DNA of 60,000 bases from Polytrichum commune. Its lineage: Eukaryota > Streptophyta > Polytrichopsida > Polytrichales > Polytrichaceae. Below are positions 57,483 to 60,000 of this stretch, in pieces. The position numbers and the translations under genes were made by a program. The notes under the pieces are model-generated. The model was not told the origin of the DNA. It worked only from the letters and a program-made list of their open reading frames with translations, and ran no database searches. The first letter of the stretch is position 1; every line of letters starts with the position of its first letter. The stretch spans positions 1,490,001-1,550,000 of the forward strand of contig OX485804.1 in NCBI GenBank assembly GCA_950295325.1, read 5' to 3'.

Positions 57483-59420
57483 TAGCATTCATATCCACAA
57501 AAAGTGAAATTGGACCCACTTTAAATGCATATGAGTTCATGAATTATCAATTGGAATTTGATCTAAAAAATCCCTACATACTTATGATGAGGAAATTATA
57601 GGTATGCTTGATGAAAAAGATGATATAGTTGACAATGAACCCGTTAAAGAAGTTAACAACGTGCAAAATGGCGGTGTGGCGGTAGATAGAGTAGCATTCA
57701 AAGGTGTTGAAAGTGCAATAATGACCCTTTGAGAATTTCAATTTTTGGAAGATTCAACCAAAGGAAAGGGGGTTGTGGGTAGTGAAAATTGTTTTAGGTA
57801 ACAAAGATGGGGCAACCTGACAGGGTGGATGTGATTTGTGGGTTCGACAGGGGTGGGGTGGGGCATGTGACATAGTGATGTTTGTGGTTGTGTATGGTAG
57901 TGGTTTGTATATGTCAAGGGCTAATGACAACAAATTTTCCATGTAAATACAACAATTTTATATTGTAGTCGTGATAAAGCATGGGTGGTGGGGTGGGGTT
58001 GTGGGTGATATGGTTGAAGAGAAGATTGTGTATTTGGCTAGGTTGTGGGGTTTCAACATGGAAGTGTGTTTTAATGTTGTATGGCGTGTCGGGGGGGGGG
58101 GGGGGGGGAGGGGACAATGTTATTCAAAGCGCAGCTTTAGAGTGTGGGGTTGTGAACATAAGCAAATTGTTATTTCACAATCTATGGGTGGAGGGCCATG
58201 TGTGACTATCAAAACAAAAGATTACACTTTCTTGATTGAAATTTGAGAGGAAAATGCTTTGTTTGGTGAGTTCATAGGAGTGAGGTTTGATATGTTTATA
58301 CATGGTGGTGGTGGTGGTGGTGGTGTAGGTTTCAAACTTAGGGGGATATGTGTGTATTTTTCATTTGATGAAGACGATATTATGTTGAAAATATTTGTTT
58401 TGTTGAGATTTCATTGTTGTGGGGAGGAGCCCTGTGATTTGGAGAAGGGGCCAAGGTTTGGGTGTACATCTCTAGTATATCAAGTAAGGAGATTCATCCA
58501 TAGGATATGGTGCAATGTATTTGAGTGTTTGTGTCAGTTGTTGAGGGTGGGAGGCATGTGTTTAAGTTGGGTTCAAGCACGTTTTGTGACGCAACGGGAG
58601 AGTGGGTGTATTGGATTTAGGATGTGGCTTATGTGAACAATCATACCTAAGAGGCTCCCACCGATGAGAAGGCTCATTTCTTCTCAATCTCTCTACTAAT
58701 ATATACCATGTAAATACTATTTATGAGGTTGAGTTAAATGAGTGCGCATTAAGAACTTGGGAAAGTGATTAACATTAATAGATTGACATGGCAGGGGATA
58801 AAGCATAATTTTGGAAGAGGGGAACATGACAAGAAGATATCTAAACAAAAAAGGATAGAACATTCCTTAATCAACATTCAAGAATACATATAATCTAATG
58901 AGTATGCTCAAATGAATTAGCCAAAATCTGACATGCCTTTTGCATAACAAGAACTTGACACCACTTCCATATATGGAAATAAAATAAACACTAAATTCAC
59001 CGTGCTTACCATGACAAAGATATATTGTGTGTCATGGACAAATGACCAAAAGAGCCCCAATCCTTTCTAAGGTGCATTGGGCTTAGTTGGTTGGTTCTTT
59101 TTCTTCCTCTTTGCTACCTTATACTACTCAGATCTCAAGGTTAAAAAAATGATGCATCCACACTACCAAGTCAAATAACAGTTTACACTTGTTCAACAAT
59201 TGATATTTGGACTCGACGGCGTCGACGCACATCAATGCAATTTTATGTGTGAGATCAATCGGTGTCAATCGTCAATGGCGATGAACGGGTGTTACTATGG
59301 ACACCCATAGCTCGCCGGAAAGCTCTTAGTGAGAGCTATGCAACGCACACGGTTTTGTGCTAAAAGTGCAAAAAATAACCTTAAGCCCACGGATTTTCTA
59401 AAACATAACTTTTATTCTGA
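57483..59420. other. Intergenic stretch with G-rich simple repeats
   Basis: A G run (about 58091-58108) and a (GGT)n run (58303-58325) are present. Open frames here (for example 57971-58246 and 58259-58636) are Gly-rich because of these runs and are not called. Confidence 0.45.
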
Positions 59421-59433
59421 AACGGAGGGAGTA
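59340..59433. mobile_element. One end of a Stowaway-type MITE
   Basis: AACGGAGGGAG followed by TA (59421-59433) is the classical Stowaway terminus (CTCCCTCCGTT inverted). The matching left end was not found, so the element is truncated or diverged. Confidence 0.5.
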
Positions 59434-60000
59434 CATGTTAGCCTAGTATTAAACATGTTTAAAACTCATGTAACAAGCCTATCGGGAAGAATCAATAAGC
59501 CCTAGGCGGCGCAACATTCGACTGCACAATAGTAATTTCAGCTTTAAGTTTATATACTAGATGTTTCATTTATGCTTTGCGACCTTCATTGAAGCAGAAG
59601 AGAACATTGATCTTCACATAGTCGACTCACAAAGTCTAGAATTGTAGCTTCTAGATCACATGGTTTCAAACATTTCCAAACAAGAAAACGGTAGAACCGT
59701 GAGGCTCTGTTCTTTATTATGAAAGACTACAATTGTAGTTGTCCACTTTGCTCATGCCAATTCATGGCTATTCACTATACCAAACCTTTCTTGGATTTTG
59801 TGCACCTTCTTCTCAAATACGGGTCAAGGATTGAAGCTACTCATTTATCACCCGAATTTTTTAAAATAAATAATCAAGAACTACTGAAATAACTATAGTT
59901 AACTAGATTTCTTTTAATGCATTTTAGGGAGCACTTATATATGAACTATAGTTAACATCCACATTATATAAAGTGGACCAAAAATAACAAGAACAAGTAA

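Noticed and set aside
57971-58636. Gly-rich protein ORFs
   Set aside because: They are driven by the G run and the (GGT)n microsatellite.

Overview
This window is nuclear DNA of a land plant. It has spliced genes with short GT-AG introns, a plant-specific DUF247 protein, a chloroplast-targeted DUF1517/FLAP1-type protein, telo-box promoter motifs and many plant-style MITEs. The species cannot be fixed. The replitron-like Rep remnant and the dual-endonuclease LINE would fit a non-seed or early-diverging lineage, but that is a weak inference.

Four host genes are well supported. (1) A UAP56/SUB2-type DECD-box RNA helicase on the + strand (609-4081, nine exons visible, 5' part missing or left of the window). 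(2) A FLAP1-like thylakoid protein on the - strand (12586-16235, six exons whose phases all agree, 394 residues). (3) An intronless DUF247 (UPF0481) membrane protein on the + strand (46320-47780). (4) An intronless GPR107/GOST-type seven-TM protein on the - strand (53551-54870). No operon-like logic links them; they are islands in transposon-rich DNA. A decayed partial copy of the helicase gene, introns included, lies at about 11130-12120, between the helicase and FLAP1.

The centre (18249-32761) is one nested mobile-element complex. An outer element with termini TGTGAGCCC...GGCCTCACA is flanked by the 5-bp direct repeat CATGG. It holds a 539-residue ORF of unknown family (two RRM-like segments and a coiled coil) and is interrupted by a LINE on the - strand (about 27960 to 20091, ending in a 38-nt poly(A)). 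That LINE encodes an APE-type endonuclease, RT, a chromodomain-like segment, RNase H, and a C-terminal CCHC plus restriction-like endonuclease, which is the Dualen/RandI architecture. A second, 1.56-kb element with the same termini and a CCCCA duplication (35738-37299) sits inside a PIF/Harbinger-like element with 33-bp TIRs and a TTA duplication (35337-37418). A degenerate replitron-like HUH/Rep coding region follows (37700-38380), then an older LINE fragment (40880-42840) that itself carries a MITE.

The rest is intergenic: at least seven MITE or foldback copies, several dispersed repeat families, minisatellites, and an unusual array of about 13 imperfect hairpins at 6955-7441 in which the stems change together while the loop stays GTCTA-like.
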